Source: Hyphomicrobiales bacterium (lineage in GTDB: Bacteria > Pseudomonadota > Alphaproteobacteria > Rhizobiales > Xanthobacteraceae). Taken from it: a DNA stretch of 34,046 nt. Position 1 is the first letter of the stretch. The number at the start of each line of letters is the position of its first letter. The stretch covers positions 15,825 through 49,870 of the forward strand of contig JAHFPO010000001.1 of assembly GCA_023266695.1 (NCBI GenBank), read 5' to 3'. The position numbers and the translations under genes were made by a program. Shown piece after piece: positions 25,916 through 33,318 of the stretch. The notes beneath the pieces are model-generated. The model did not search any database. It was not told the origin of the DNA and worked only from the letters and a program-made list of their open reading frames with translations.

Positions 25916-28900
25916 ATGACCCCATCCAAGTTTTCGGCCACGCCCTTGCGGCGCGGGCGCGGCGTCACCGCCGTGCTGGGGCCGACCAACACCGGCAAGA
26001 CCCATCTCGCCATCGAACGCATGCTCGGCCATTCGAGCGGGCTCATCGGCCTCCCGCTCAGGCTGCTCGCGCGCGAGGTCTATAACCGCGCAGTCGAACG
26101 CGTGGGGCCGAATGCGGTCGCCCTCATCACCGGCGAAGAGAAGATCAAACCGGCCAATCCACGCTACTGGATCTCGACGGTCGAGGCCATGCCGCGCGAT
26201 CTCGATGTCGCCTTCGTCGCGATCGACGAGGTCCAGCTCGCCGGCGACTTCGAGCGCGGCCATGTCTTCACCGACCGCATGCTTCATCGCCGCGGCCGCG
26301 AGGAGACATTGGTATTGGGCGCTGCCACCATGCGCCCCCTGGTCGAGCGGTTGCTGCCCGGCGTCGACGTCATCCAGCGTCCGCGGCTGTCACAGCTCAC
26401 CTTCGCCGGCGAGAAGAAGATCACCCGCCTGCCGCGTCGGAGCGCGATCGTCGCCTTCTCGGCCGAGGAGGTCTACGCGATCGCGGAACTCATTCGCCGC
26501 CAGCGCGGGGGTGCGGCGGTCGTGCTCGGCGCGCTCTCCCCGCGTACGCGCAATGCCCAGGTCGATCTTTATCAATCCGGAGACGTCGATTATCTCGTCG
26601 CCACCGACGCCATCGGCATGGGGCTCAATCTCGACGTCGACCACATCGCCTTCGCCTCGGACCGCAAGTTCGATGGCCACCAGCATCGCCGGCTCTCGCC
26701 CGCGGAGCTCGCGCAGATCGCGGGCCGGGCCGGGCGTGCGATGCGCGACGGTACCTTCGGCACCACCGGCCGTTGTTCCGTCTTCGAGCCGGAACTGGTC
26801 GAACGGCTGGAAGGGCACAATTTCGAGGCGGTGCGCGTGCTGCAATGGCGCAACGACAAGCTCGATTTCCGTTCGCTCGGTGCGCTCTTGGAAAGCCTCG
26901 CTGCGCCGCCACACGAGGAGGGCCTCACCCGTGCGCCCGCTGCCGACGACGTGCGGGTGCTGGAACGGGCGGCCAAGGACGAAGACATCGTGCGGCTCGC
27001 GAACTCGCCCGCCGCCGTCGAGCGGTTGTGGGGGGTCTGCCAGGTCCCCGATTACCGCAAGATCGCTCCCGCCGCGCATGCCGACCTCGTCCTGACCCTC
27101 TATGGATTCCTGATGCGGGAGGGTAGGATTCCGATCGACTGGTTTCAGCGCCAGGCCGCACTTGCCGATCGGGCCGACGGCGATATCGACACGCTCTCGA
27201 GCCGCATCGCGCAAATACGTACCTGGACTTTCGTTGCCAACCGGTTGGACTGGCTCGACGACCCGGAGTACTGGCAAGGCGTCACCCGGGGAGTGGAGGA
27301 CAGGCTCTCGGACGCGCTGCACGAGCGGCTCGCCCAACGCTTCGTGGACCGCCGCACCAGCATGCTGATGCGGCGCCTCAGAGAGAACGCGATGTTGGAA
27401 ACGGAGATCACCAAGACGGGCGACGTCATCGTCGAGGGCCACGTCATCGGTCATCTCTCGGGCTTCGAATTCGCACCCGATGCCTCGGGTGGCGGGCAGG
27501 ATGCCAAGGCCTTGCGCGCCGCGGCACAGAAGGCGCTCACGGGCGAGCTGGAAGCCCGCGCCAAACGTCTCCATGAGGCGCCCGACGATGCCTTCGCGCT
27601 CGCCAGCGACGGCGCGATCCGCTGGATCGGAGAGCCGGTCGCACGTCTCTCCCCCGGCGAGAATGTGCTGGAGCCGCGCTTGCGCGTGCTCGCCGACGAG
27701 CAGCTCACCGATGCCGCGAGAGAAAGCGTCGAGGTGCGTCTCACACTCTGGCTCAAGACGCACATCGAGAAGCTGCTCGGACCCCTCATTGCGCTCAGCA
27801 AGGCCGAGGACGTCACCGGCATCGCCCGCGGCGTCGCCTTTCAACTCATCGAGGCGCTCGGCGTGCTCGATCGCCCGAAAGTCGCGGATGAGGTGAAAAG
27901 CCTCGACCAGACCACGCGCGCGATCTTGCGCAAGTACGGCGTGCGCTTCGGCGCCTATCACATCTATCTGCCGGCCTTGCTCAAGCCTGCCCCGCGCACG
28001 CTCAGCCTCACGCTGTGGTCGCTCAAACACGGCGACCTCGACCACAAAGGGCTCGCCGACCTGCCGGGGCTGGCCGCGAGCGGACGAACCTCGATCCCGG
28101 TCGCTCCCGATACCGGCAAGGCGTTCTACCGGGTCATCGGCTACCGGGTTTGCGGCGCGCGCGCGATCCGGGTCGATATCCTCGAGCGTCTCGCTGATCT
28201 CATCCGCCCCGCCCTCTCCTGGCGGACGGGCGCGCCCGGCGAGAAACCCGCGGGCGCCTTCGACGGCAGGGGTTTCGTCGTGACGGTTGCCATGACCTCG
28301 CTCGCGGGCTGCTCCGGCGAGGATTTTGCCTCGATCCTGCGCGCCCTCGGGTATCGCATGGATCGCCGCCCGGCATTACCGCCCGAATCCGCGACCAGTG
28401 AAGTGAAGCCGGTAGACGAGACTGCTCCCGCCGACGCGCCGGCGATCGCGCCCGCGGCGGACGAGCCGGAGACGAGCCCGGCCGCAGGCGAGGCGCCGGC
28501 GCTTTCGGTGGCGATGGCCGCGGAAGCTCCATCACCGGCGGCTGCGCTGGAATTGCCGGCGGCAGCGCCGGTCGAACCAACCCCGATTGGCGCGGAGACT
28601 GCGGCGGTACCGTCCGCCTCTTCCACGGCGGACCCGGCCGAGCCCGCTATGATCGAGGTCTGGCGTCCGGGCCGGCCCGAGGGAGCGCGGCGGCCGAAGC
28701 AGAGGCGCAAGGAAAGCAAGCCAGAACGCCAGAGCCCGCCCGCCGTAGAGAGGGCCAAAACCGAAGTTCCCGCAGCTGCCGAAGCGGGACGGCCCGCCCG
28801 TCGCGATCGTCCGCGGCGTGAGCCGCGGCGCGGCGATAGGCCCCGTCCGGAACACGACGATCGGCCGCAAGCAAAGCCGCGCCAGGAAAACCGGCGGGAT

Positions 28901-29002
28901 AAACCGCGCCCGCGGGATAAACCGATTGATCCGAACTCGCCCTTCGCCGCGCTCTTGGAGCTCAAGGCCCGGCTCGAAGCCGGCGGCAAAGACAAGAGCT
29001 GA
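25916..29002 (+). CDS. Suv3-like DExH RNA helicase with long disordered tail
   Basis: A 1028-residue superfamily 2 helicase resembling mitochondrial Suv3/SUPV3L1. Visible motifs: I GPTNTGKT at 22-29, II DEVQ at 104-107, III-like GAATMRP near 135-141, V ATDAIGMGLNLD at 229-240, VI QIAGRAGR at 267-274. After the core come the Suv3-type helical domains to about residue 820. From about 828 the chain is low-complexity, first Ala/Pro/Glu rich, then Arg/Lys rich (RRDRPRREPRRGDRPRPEH), which could bind RNA. Role is probably RNA turnover, possibly with PNPase or RNase E; that is inferred. ATG 25916 is chosen; GTG 25901 is an in-frame alternative. The S4 gene follows after 5 bases. Confidence 0.9.
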   Translation: MTPSKFSATPLRRGRGVTAVLGPTNTGKTHLAIERMLGHSSGLIGLPLRLLAREVYNRAVERVGPNAVALITGEEKIKPANPRYWISTVEAMPRDLDVAFVAIDEVQLAGDFERGHVFTDRMLHRRGREETLVLGAATMRPLVERLLPGVDVIQRPRLSQLTFAGEKKITRLPRRSAIVAFSAEEVYAIAELIRRQRGGAAVVLGALSPRTRNAQVDLYQSGDVDYLVATDAIGMGLNLDVDHIAFASDRKFDGHQHRRLSPAELAQIAGRAGRAMRDGTFGTTGRCSVFEPELVERLEGHNFEAVRVLQWRNDKLDFRSLGALLESLAAPPHEEGLTRAPAADDVRVLERAAKDEDIVRLANSPAAVERLWGVCQVPDYRKIAPAAHADLVLTLYGFLMREGRIPIDWFQRQAALADRADGDIDTLSSRIAQIRTWTFVANRLDWLDDPEYWQGVTRGVEDRLSDALHERLAQRFVDRRTSMLMRRLRENAMLETEITKTGDVIVEGHVIGHLSGFEFAPDASGGGQDAKALRAAAQKALTGELEARAKRLHEAPDDAFALASDGAIRWIGEPVARLSPGENVLEPRLRVLADEQLTDAARESVEVRLTLWLKTHIEKLLGPLIALSKAEDVTGIARGVAFQLIEALGVLDRPKVADEVKSLDQTTRAILRKYGVRFGAYHIYLPALLKPAPRTLSLTLWSLKHGDLDHKGLADLPGLAASGRTSIPVAPDTGKAFYRVIGYRVCGARAIRVDILERLADLIRPALSWRTGAPGEKPAGAFDGRGFVVTVAMTSLAGCSGEDFASILRALGYRMDRRPALPPESATSEVKPVDETAPADAPAIAPAADEPETSPAAGEAPALSVAMAAEAPSPAAALELPAAAPVEPTPIGAETAAVPSASSTADPAEPAMIEVWRPGRPEGARRPKQRRKESKPERQSPPAVERAKTEVPAAAEAGRPARRDRPRREPRRGDRPRPEHDDRPQAKPRQENRRDKPRPRDKPIDPNSPFAALLELKARLEAGGKDKS

Positions 29003-29007
29003 GCGTC

Positions 29008-29451
29008 TTGCCCGCCGAGCGCCAACGCATCGACCGGTGGCTCTGGCACGCACGCCTCGTCAAGACGCGCGTGCTCGCGGTCACGCTCGCGATTTCCGGC
29101 CACGTCCGCGTCAATGGCCGGCGCATCGGAGCGCCCGGGCGGGCGGTGCGGATTGGCGACGTGCTGACCGTCGCCTTGCCAAGCGCGGTCAGGGTGTTGC
29201 GGGTGGTAGCTTTCGCCGAGCGCCGCGGCGGGGCCGAGGACGCAAGGGGCCTCTATGACGAGATTGCCCCGGCTGCTTCGAATGCTACGTCGCTATCATC
29301 CGCATCATCCGCATCATCCGCCCCAATGCGCGGGCGCAGGGAGAAGGACGGCCGACCCGGCGCGAGCGTCACGCGCGCGATCCGCTGCGACAACGCGGTT
29401 CGACGCTCGATGCTTGAGCACTGGCAATGCCGCACGCGGCGGCTTAGATAA
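29008..29451 (+). CDS. S4-domain RNA-binding protein (Hsp15-like), probable 3' frameshift
   Basis: TTG 29008 opens RIDRWLWHARLVKTRVLA...SGHVRVNGRRI, a complete S4 RNA-binding domain like the ribosome-rescue factor Hsp15; no upstream ATG is available. As read, the frame continues to 29451 (147 residues) through a Ser/Ala run encoded by a 9-bp triple repeat. The tail usual in alphaproteobacterial relatives (GxGRPTKRxRR) is present but in another frame: from 29340 it reads GEGRPTRRERHARDPL and ends at TGA 29415-29417. A one-base loss between about 29280 and 29340 would explain this. The RNA-binding domain is unaffected. It could be a real mutation, a sequencing or assembly error, or slippage. 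Confidence 0.8.
   Translation: MPAERQRIDRWLWHARLVKTRVLAVTLAISGHVRVNGRRIGAPGRAVRIGDVLTVALPSAVRVLRVVAFAERRGGAEDARGLYDEIAPAASNATSLSSASSASSAPMRGRREKDGRPGASVTRAIRCDNAVRRSMLEHWQCRTRRLR
29295..29321 (+). repeat. Three perfect copies of a 9-bp unit inside the S4 gene
   Basis: ATCATCCGC repeated three times without change. In the S4 frame it encodes a Ser-Ser-Ala run; in the alternative frame Ile-Ile-Arg. Copy change keeps frame because the unit is 9 bp, so it is not itself the cause of the frameshift but marks a slippage-prone place. Confidence 0.9.
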
Positions 29452-29500
29452 ACGCCATGAACCTGCAGTCTTGACCGATGACCTCTGATGGAAATTCGCA

Positions 29501-29836
29501 ATGACTTATATCGTCAACGATAGCTGCATTCGTTGCAAATACATGGATTGCGTCGAGGTGTGCCCCGTGGATTGCTTCTACGAGGGCGAGAACATGCTCG
29601 TCATCCACCCCGACGAATGTATCGATTGCGGCGTGTGCGAGCCCGAATGCCCGGTCGATGCGATCAAGCCCGATACCGTTCCGGGGTTGGAGAAATGGCT
29701 CGCGCTCAATGCCGAATACGCCAAGATCTGGCCCAATATCACGGTGAAGCGCGACCCCCCGCCGGACGCCAAGGAATGGGAGGGAAAGCCGGGCAAGGAA
29801 GTCCAGTTCTCGCCCAATCCTGGACAGGGAGACTGA
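29501..29836 (+). CDS. fdxA: 7Fe ferredoxin ([3Fe-4S][4Fe-4S])
   Basis: A 111-residue ferredoxin closely matching the Azotobacter vinelandii FdI type. Cysteines at 9, 12, 17, 21 and 25, then 40, 43, 46 and 50, align with the FdI set shifted by one: C9, C17 and C50 would hold the [3Fe-4S] cluster; C21, C40, C43 and C46 the [4Fe-4S] cluster. Motifs are [22 protein letters not shown] and [12 protein letters not shown]. The C-terminal segment ([21 protein letters not shown]) is also FdI-like. It transfers electrons in the cytosol; the partner is unknown. It sits between the S4 gene and carD, a common alphaproteobacterial order. Confidence 0.95.
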   Translation: MTYIVNDSCIRCKYMDCVEVCPVDCFYEGENMLVIHPDECIDCGVCEPECPVDAIKPDTVPGLEKWLALNAEYAKIWPNITVKRDPPPDAKEWEGKPGKEVQFSPNPGQGD

Positions 29837-29837
29837 G

Positions 29838-29856
29838 CGAATTTCCCGTGAATTCG
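29838..29856 (+). terminator. fdxA: Weak hairpin just after the ferredoxin stop
   Basis: CGAATT, 7-base loop, AATTCG begins two bases after the stop. The stem is AT-rich and the run after it (TTGTG) is not T-rich. It may protect the mRNA 3' end rather than terminate. Confidence 0.25.
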
Positions 29857-29908
29857 TTGTGATAACGCCGGGGCGCTAACCTTGCCGTCATCGCGCTGCG
29901 GTAAGGCT

Positions 29909-29936
29909 TTGATTTTTGGCCAAATTGTGCTATATT
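29909..29936 (+). promoter_or_regulatory. Promoter in the ferredoxin-carD gap
   Basis: TTGATT, 16 bases, TATATT in a locally AT-rich patch. Predicted start is near 29943. It would make either the carD mRNA or a short RNA of about 48 bases ending at the terminator at 29969-29990. Confidence 0.5.
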
Positions 29937-29968
29937 ACAAAGACATCGAGCGTTTCCGCCTGGCCGCG

Positions 29969-29990
29969 AGCTCCTTCGGGAGCTGTTTTT
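29969..29990 (+). terminator. Intrinsic terminator with UUCG loop upstream of carD
   Basis: AGCTCC-TTCG-GGAGCT: a perfect 6-bp stem on a stable UUCG tetraloop, followed by G and five Ts. It lies 133 bases after the ferredoxin stop and about 26 bases past the predicted start of the local promoter. It may terminate read-through from fdxA, end a small RNA, or act as an attenuator. Confidence 0.7.
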
Positions 29991-30060
29991 GTCGCAATCC
30001 GAGCCGTCGCGATCGCCTTTGGACGCCCTTGCCACTTGTGGGGGCGGGGGAAATGCGTCG

Positions 30061-30088
30061 CCCCGGAGACCGGCGGAACCGGTCGGGG
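30061..30088 (+). promoter_or_regulatory. Bulged hairpin in the carD leader
   Basis: Outer stem CCCCG/CGGGG and inner stem ACCGG/CCGGT with a CGGAA loop and a 3-base bulge (GAG) on the 5' side only. Ten pairs make this the strongest hairpin in the leader. Confidence 0.5.
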
Positions 30089-30130
30089 TGGTGTTCAGGT
30101 GCGTCGCTAGAGCGCATCGAAAGTTGAGTA

Positions 30131-30149
30131 GCCCGGCGTGAGTCCGGGC
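30131..30149 (+). promoter_or_regulatory. carD: Hairpin abutting the carD ribosome binding site
   Basis: GCCCGG-CGTGAGT-CCGGGC, directly followed by AAAGGAG (30150-30156) and ATG 30167. It leaves the Shine-Dalgarno free but close enough to affect 30S loading. Confidence 0.5.
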
Positions 30150-30166
30150 AAAGGAGCAGGGTGCCA

Positions 30167-30748
30167 ATGCCGACCAAGAAGACCGCGCCGACCCGTCAGA
30201 GCCACAGCCGCCAGGGCTTCCGGACCCACGAACGTATCGTCTATCCGGCCCACGGCGTTGGCCAGATCGTGCGCATCGAAGAACAGGAAGTCGCGGGGTT
30301 CAAGCTCGAACTCTTCGTCATCAACTTCGCCAAGGACAAGATGACGCTCCGCGTGCCGACCTCGAAGGCGGCCTCCGTGGGCATGCGCAAGCTCGCCCCG
30401 CCGGAGGTGTTGAAGAAGGCGCTCGACACCCTCAAGGGCCGCGCGCGCATCAAGCGCACCATGTGGAGCCGGCGTGCGCAGGAATACGAAGCCAAGATCA
30501 ATTCCGGCGATCTCATCGCCATCGCCGAGGTGGTGCGCGATCTGTTTCGCTCGGAGAGTCAGCCGGAGCAGTCCTACAGCGAGCGCCAGCTCTACGAGGC
30601 GGCGCTCGACCGGATGGTGCGCGAACTCTCCGCCGTCCAGGACATCACCGAGACCGAGGCGGCGAAGCTGATCGAGACCAATCTCCTGAAGGGGCCGCGC
30701 CGGACTTCGAAGTCCGCCGATGACGACGTCCGCGAAGAGGCGGCCTGA
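30167..30748 (+). CDS. carD: CarD/CdnL family transcription regulator
   Basis: A 193-residue RNA-polymerase-binding factor. The N-terminal Tudor-like RNA polymerase interaction domain (about 20-80) contains HERIVYPAHGVGQIVRIEEQEVAGFKLELF and TLRVPTSKAASVGMRKL. The C-terminal helical domain (about 85-170) includes RARIKRTMWSRRAQEYEAKINSGD and AALDRMVRELSAVQDI, which in relatives contacts promoter DNA at the upstream edge of the bubble. Such proteins stabilise open complexes, especially at rRNA promoters. ATG 30167 is preferred to GTG 30161 because AAGGAG sits 10 bases ahead of it. A strong terminator follows. Confidence 0.94.
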   Translation: MPTKKTAPTRQSHSRQGFRTHERIVYPAHGVGQIVRIEEQEVAGFKLELFVINFAKDKMTLRVPTSKAASVGMRKLAPPEVLKKALDTLKGRARIKRTMWSRRAQEYEAKINSGDLIAIAEVVRDLFRSESQPEQSYSERQLYEAALDRMVRELSAVQDITETEAAKLIETNLLKGPRRTSKSADDDVREEAA

Positions 30749-30780
30749 AATCGATCCACGGACATTCCCGCGACGAATGA

Positions 30781-30806
30781 GGCCCGGCTGAACGCCGGGC
30801 CTTTTT
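30781..30806 (+). terminator. carD: Strong intrinsic terminator of carD
   Basis: GGCCCGGC-TGAAC-GCCGGGCC, a perfect 8-bp GC stem, followed by five Ts. It begins 32 bases after the carD stop, and its T-run overlaps the stop codon of the convergent M48 gene. Confidence 0.92.
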
Positions 30807-32295
30807 ATTCCACCACGATCTTGACGAGGTCGCCGAGCTTCAGCTTCGCTCCGCGCTCCAGGCCGTTGAGCACGAGGAAACGGTCGAGCTTGCGGTCCGG
30901 GACCGTCATGCGCCTGGCGAAGCGCTCGACCGTGTCGGTGAGACCGACGCGCACCATCGAGATGCGCTGCGGACTGGCACCCCTGGCTTCCTCGACCGGC
31001 ACCCGCCGGAAGGTATCGGCGGCGGTGCGGAACGCTCCGTCGAGAGCGGGGGTGAGATCGCGCGCGGCGAAGGCGATGCGATAGACATCGCTCCCGAACC
31101 GGATGGCGTACAGCCTGAACGACCATTGCTCGCCGCGGGCGACCGCGGTCGCGGCGGGAAAGCCGTTGATCGTCAGCGTCTCGATCGAGCTCGCCTCGAC
31201 CCCGTCGATCCAGCCCGAGGAGAGATAAGTCGCGAGCGTTTGCATCGCCGGCACGCGTACGGCATCGAGCCGCAATGCTTCCTTGCCCGAGGAGGTTGCT
31301 CCCAATACCGCCTGCGGCGTGTTCTCGAGCGCAAAGCCGTCGGGCGCCGTGAAGGTAAAGCCCAGATTCGGGTGCAGGAAGCGCTGGCCGCGGACAAAGC
31401 CCTCCTTCGGATCGTCGCCATAGACGAGACCATCGATCGCCTCGAGAAACGCCTTGCGGTCGCGTTCGTTCACGCCCGGCGTGACATTTTGCTGGGCATT
31501 GGCGGCGGCGATCGAGATCCGCTCCGGCGTCGAGGGATGGCTGGAGAGAAAATCGAGGCGATCGTTCGAGCGCGGCTGGCCGACCGTGGCCGCGCGCAGC
31601 TCCGCGAAGCGGCCCATGGAAGTGAGGAAGCGCGAGGCCCCGTAGGAATCGTAGCCGGCGCGACCGGAAATGCCGACGCCGACCGCGTCGGCCTCCAGTT
31701 CCTGACCGCGCGAGAAGGTGGCGAGCGAGAGCTTGCTGCGGGCGAGCGCGAGCGCCCCGAGGTCGGGATCGCTGAGCACGTCGGAAATGACGCGGCTCAC
31801 GATCACCGCCTGGCGAATCTGGTCCTCGCGGATAGCGGCGTGGCGGGCGATGACATGCGCCATTTCGTGCGAGAGCACGGACGAGAGTTCGGATGTGTCG
31901 TTGGCGAGCGCAATGAGCCCGCGGGTGATATAGAGCGAGCCGCTGGGCAGCGCGAAGGCGTTGATGGCGGGCGAGTTGAGGATGACCACGCGATAGTTGA
32001 GATCGGGGCGCTCGGAAGCGGCGACCAGACGCTCGACCGTTTGAATGATCAGCGCCTCGAGCTTGGGCGCGCGATAGACCCCGCCATAGGCGGCAACAAG
32101 CCGCTCGTGCTCGCGCCGCTGCGCCGGCGGCAGGTCCGCCGCGATATCGTCGCGCTGCGCCGAGACATCGGAAAGACCGAAGCGTTCGAGAACGACGTTC
32201 GAACAGCCGACGGTGAGCATCGCCGCCGCGAGCACGGCGAAGAGGCCGCGGCGCGCGCCGTAGCGAAACGTTTGCTCGATCCCCAGGGAGCTCAT
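30805..32295 (-). CDS. M48 family metalloprotease, lipoprotein with LysM-like end
   Basis: A 496-residue zinc protease of the BepA/Loi-like periplasmic M48 group. A lipobox-like VGC places lipidation at C31. Zinc motif HEMAH at 143-147, third ligand likely E199 in ELEAD. A conserved SSHPSTPERI segment follows. The C-terminal 55 residues (VRVGLTDTVERFARRM, LNGLERGAKLKLGDLVKIV) resemble a LysM fold, suggesting peptidoglycan contact. A role in outer-membrane protein quality control is inferred from family. Its start overlaps the stop of the upstream SNase-like gene (ATGA), so they form a coupled pair. Confidence 0.92.
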   Translation of the reverse strand: MSSLGIEQTFRYGARRGLFAVLAAAMLTVGCSNVVLERFGLSDVSAQRDDIAADLPPAQRREHERLVAAYGGVYRAPKLEALIIQTVERLVAASERPDLNYRVVILNSPAINAFALPSGSLYITRGLIALANDTSELSSVLSHEMAHVIARHAAIREDQIRQAVIVSRVISDVLSDPDLGALALARSKLSLATFSRGQELEADAVGVGISGRAGYDSYGASRFLTSMGRFAELRAATVGQPRSNDRLDFLSSHPSTPERISIAAANAQQNVTPGVNERDRKAFLEAIDGLVYGDDPKEGFVRGQRFLHPNLGFTFTAPDGFALENTPQAVLGATSSGKEALRLDAVRVPAMQTLATYLSSGWIDGVEASSIETLTINGFPAATAVARGEQWSFRLYAIRFGSDVYRIAFAARDLTPALDGAFRTAADTFRRVPVEEARGASPQRISMVRVGLTDTVERFARRMTVPDRKLDRFLVLNGLERGAKLKLGDLVKIVVE

Positions 32296-33122
32296 GCCCC
32301 GTCCTTATCCAGAAGCTCGAGTGCCGCCGGAAATTTAATCTCGACGGCGGGCCCGCCCCAGGAGACGAGAACGCCGCGGGCGCGCACGCGTTTCCCCGTG
32401 AGCGCCTTGAGATCGACGCCGGCGGCGGCGAAGGTCGCGCGTGCGTCGCGCGGAATCACCACCGTGAAATCCTCGCTATAGCGCCGTCCGAAATCGAGGA
32501 AAAGCCGGCCGCCGGCTTCTCCGATCCGGCGCACCGTGCCTTCGACGATTGCGTAACGGCCCGCGCTAGCGGCAAGGGTCGCGATCGAACCCGCCTCTTG
32601 CACCGCGAACCGGCTCGAGGTCCAGAGTCCCGCGCGCGCGGAACGCGCCGCGCGCTCGTAAACGAGCAGCGCCTTGGCGCAGGTGGGCTCGCCCGCCGCG
32701 GGCGCGACCCGAAGCATGCCGGCCGCCACCAATGCGGCCTGCACCCAACCCGTCTCATCGCCCTCGATCACGACCTGGGCGACGAGACGGCCATAGCGGT
32801 CCTTGCCTTCGCCGCGGCCATGGAGCGTAATCCGCCGCCCGGCGATCATCTGATCGAGCGCCAGGGTCGTCCGCTGCACGGTTTCCGCATCTCCGTCGAG
32901 ATCGTTGGCGGCAATCACCCCGGCGAGGCGGACCTCACGGCCGTCGGCAAGACGGATGGTCATGCCGTCGCGCGCGCCGACCGCCTCGACCGTCGCCCAT
33001 AAAGCCGAAGCCTCGGCGCAGACGGCGATTCCGTCCGCTGCCCAATTAGGCGATGCGGCAAGAACGACAGCCGCGACCCCCGCCGACGCGGATGCGAGAG
33101 CCTTCCCGGAACTCCACCCCAT
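32292..33122 (-). CDS. SNase-like (thermonuclease fold) exported protein
   Basis: A 276-residue protein with a signal peptide (about 1-29, ending NWAA-D). Residues 40-150 resemble the staphylococcal nuclease OB-fold: RDGMTIRLADGREVRLAGV and DRYGRLVAQVVI. Arginines matching the catalytic pair appear at R65 and at R109/R112, but the usual DxPE after RLAG is replaced by IAAND, so the expected Asp40/Glu43 residues are not evident. A second OB-like segment (about 185-270, VEGTVRRIGEAGGRLFLDFG) ends the chain. It may have weak or no nuclease activity. It is the first gene of a coupled pair with the M48 protease. Confidence 0.85.
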   Translation of the reverse strand: MGWSSGKALASASAGVAAVVLAASPNWAADGIAVCAEASALWATVEAVGARDGMTIRLADGREVRLAGVIAANDLDGDAETVQRTTLALDQMIAGRRITLHGRGEGKDRYGRLVAQVVIEGDETGWVQAALVAAGMLRVAPAAGEPTCAKALLVYERAARSARAGLWTSSRFAVQEAGSIATLAASAGRYAIVEGTVRRIGEAGGRLFLDFGRRYSEDFTVVIPRDARATFAAAGVDLKALTGKRVRARGVLVSWGGPAVEIKFPAALELLDKDGA

Positions 33123-33318
33123 CCTGTCCCCACTCTACGGCACCGCGCCGTACTAACGGCGTCAAGGCGGCGATTCTGCGGCAATTGGATACACAGCCGG
33201 TTAGGAGCAACCCGATCACCCTAGCGCAATGCTTTAGGTGAGAGACTGATCGGATCTATCCGCCCTGAGTGTCTGGATTATAGATTCAGACAGATCGCGG
33301 CCGGGCGTTTGCCGTGAC
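33123..33318. other. 196-bp gap between the SNase-like gene and the acyltransferase
   Basis: No gene is seen. It must hold the SNase-M48 promoter, for which I find no clear pair. TGTCTG / CAGACA arms (33270-33275 and 33287-33292) flank an AT-rich 11-base centre, a possible 3' stem of the acyltransferase mRNA or an operator. Confidence 0.4.

Larger units (their letters stand above)
29837..30166 (+). other. carD: 330-bp ferredoxin-carD gap with structured leader
   Basis: No gene is seen in this gap. It holds, in order: the weak hairpin at 29838, a promoter (29909-29936), an intrinsic terminator (29969-29990), a CGCCC/GGGCG pair (30024-30046), a bulged 10-bp hairpin (30061-30088), and a 6-bp hairpin touching the carD ribosome binding site (30131-30149). 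If the promoter serves carD, the leader is about 220 bases and must pass the early terminator. Confidence 0.6.

Noticed and set aside
25677-25925. An 82-codon minus-strand ORF in the gap before the helicase
   Set aside because: Starts inside the helicase coding region, has no family resemblance or ribosome binding site, and a competing plus-strand frame is equally open.
26390-28045. A 551-codon minus-strand frame opposite the helicase
   Set aside because: No recognisable domain and shadow-like composition; the helicase motifs on the plus strand are unambiguous.
30802-30830. The carD terminator as a bidirectional terminator for the M48 gene
   Set aside because: On the minus strand the stem is followed by no T-run, so only the plus-strand direction is supported.
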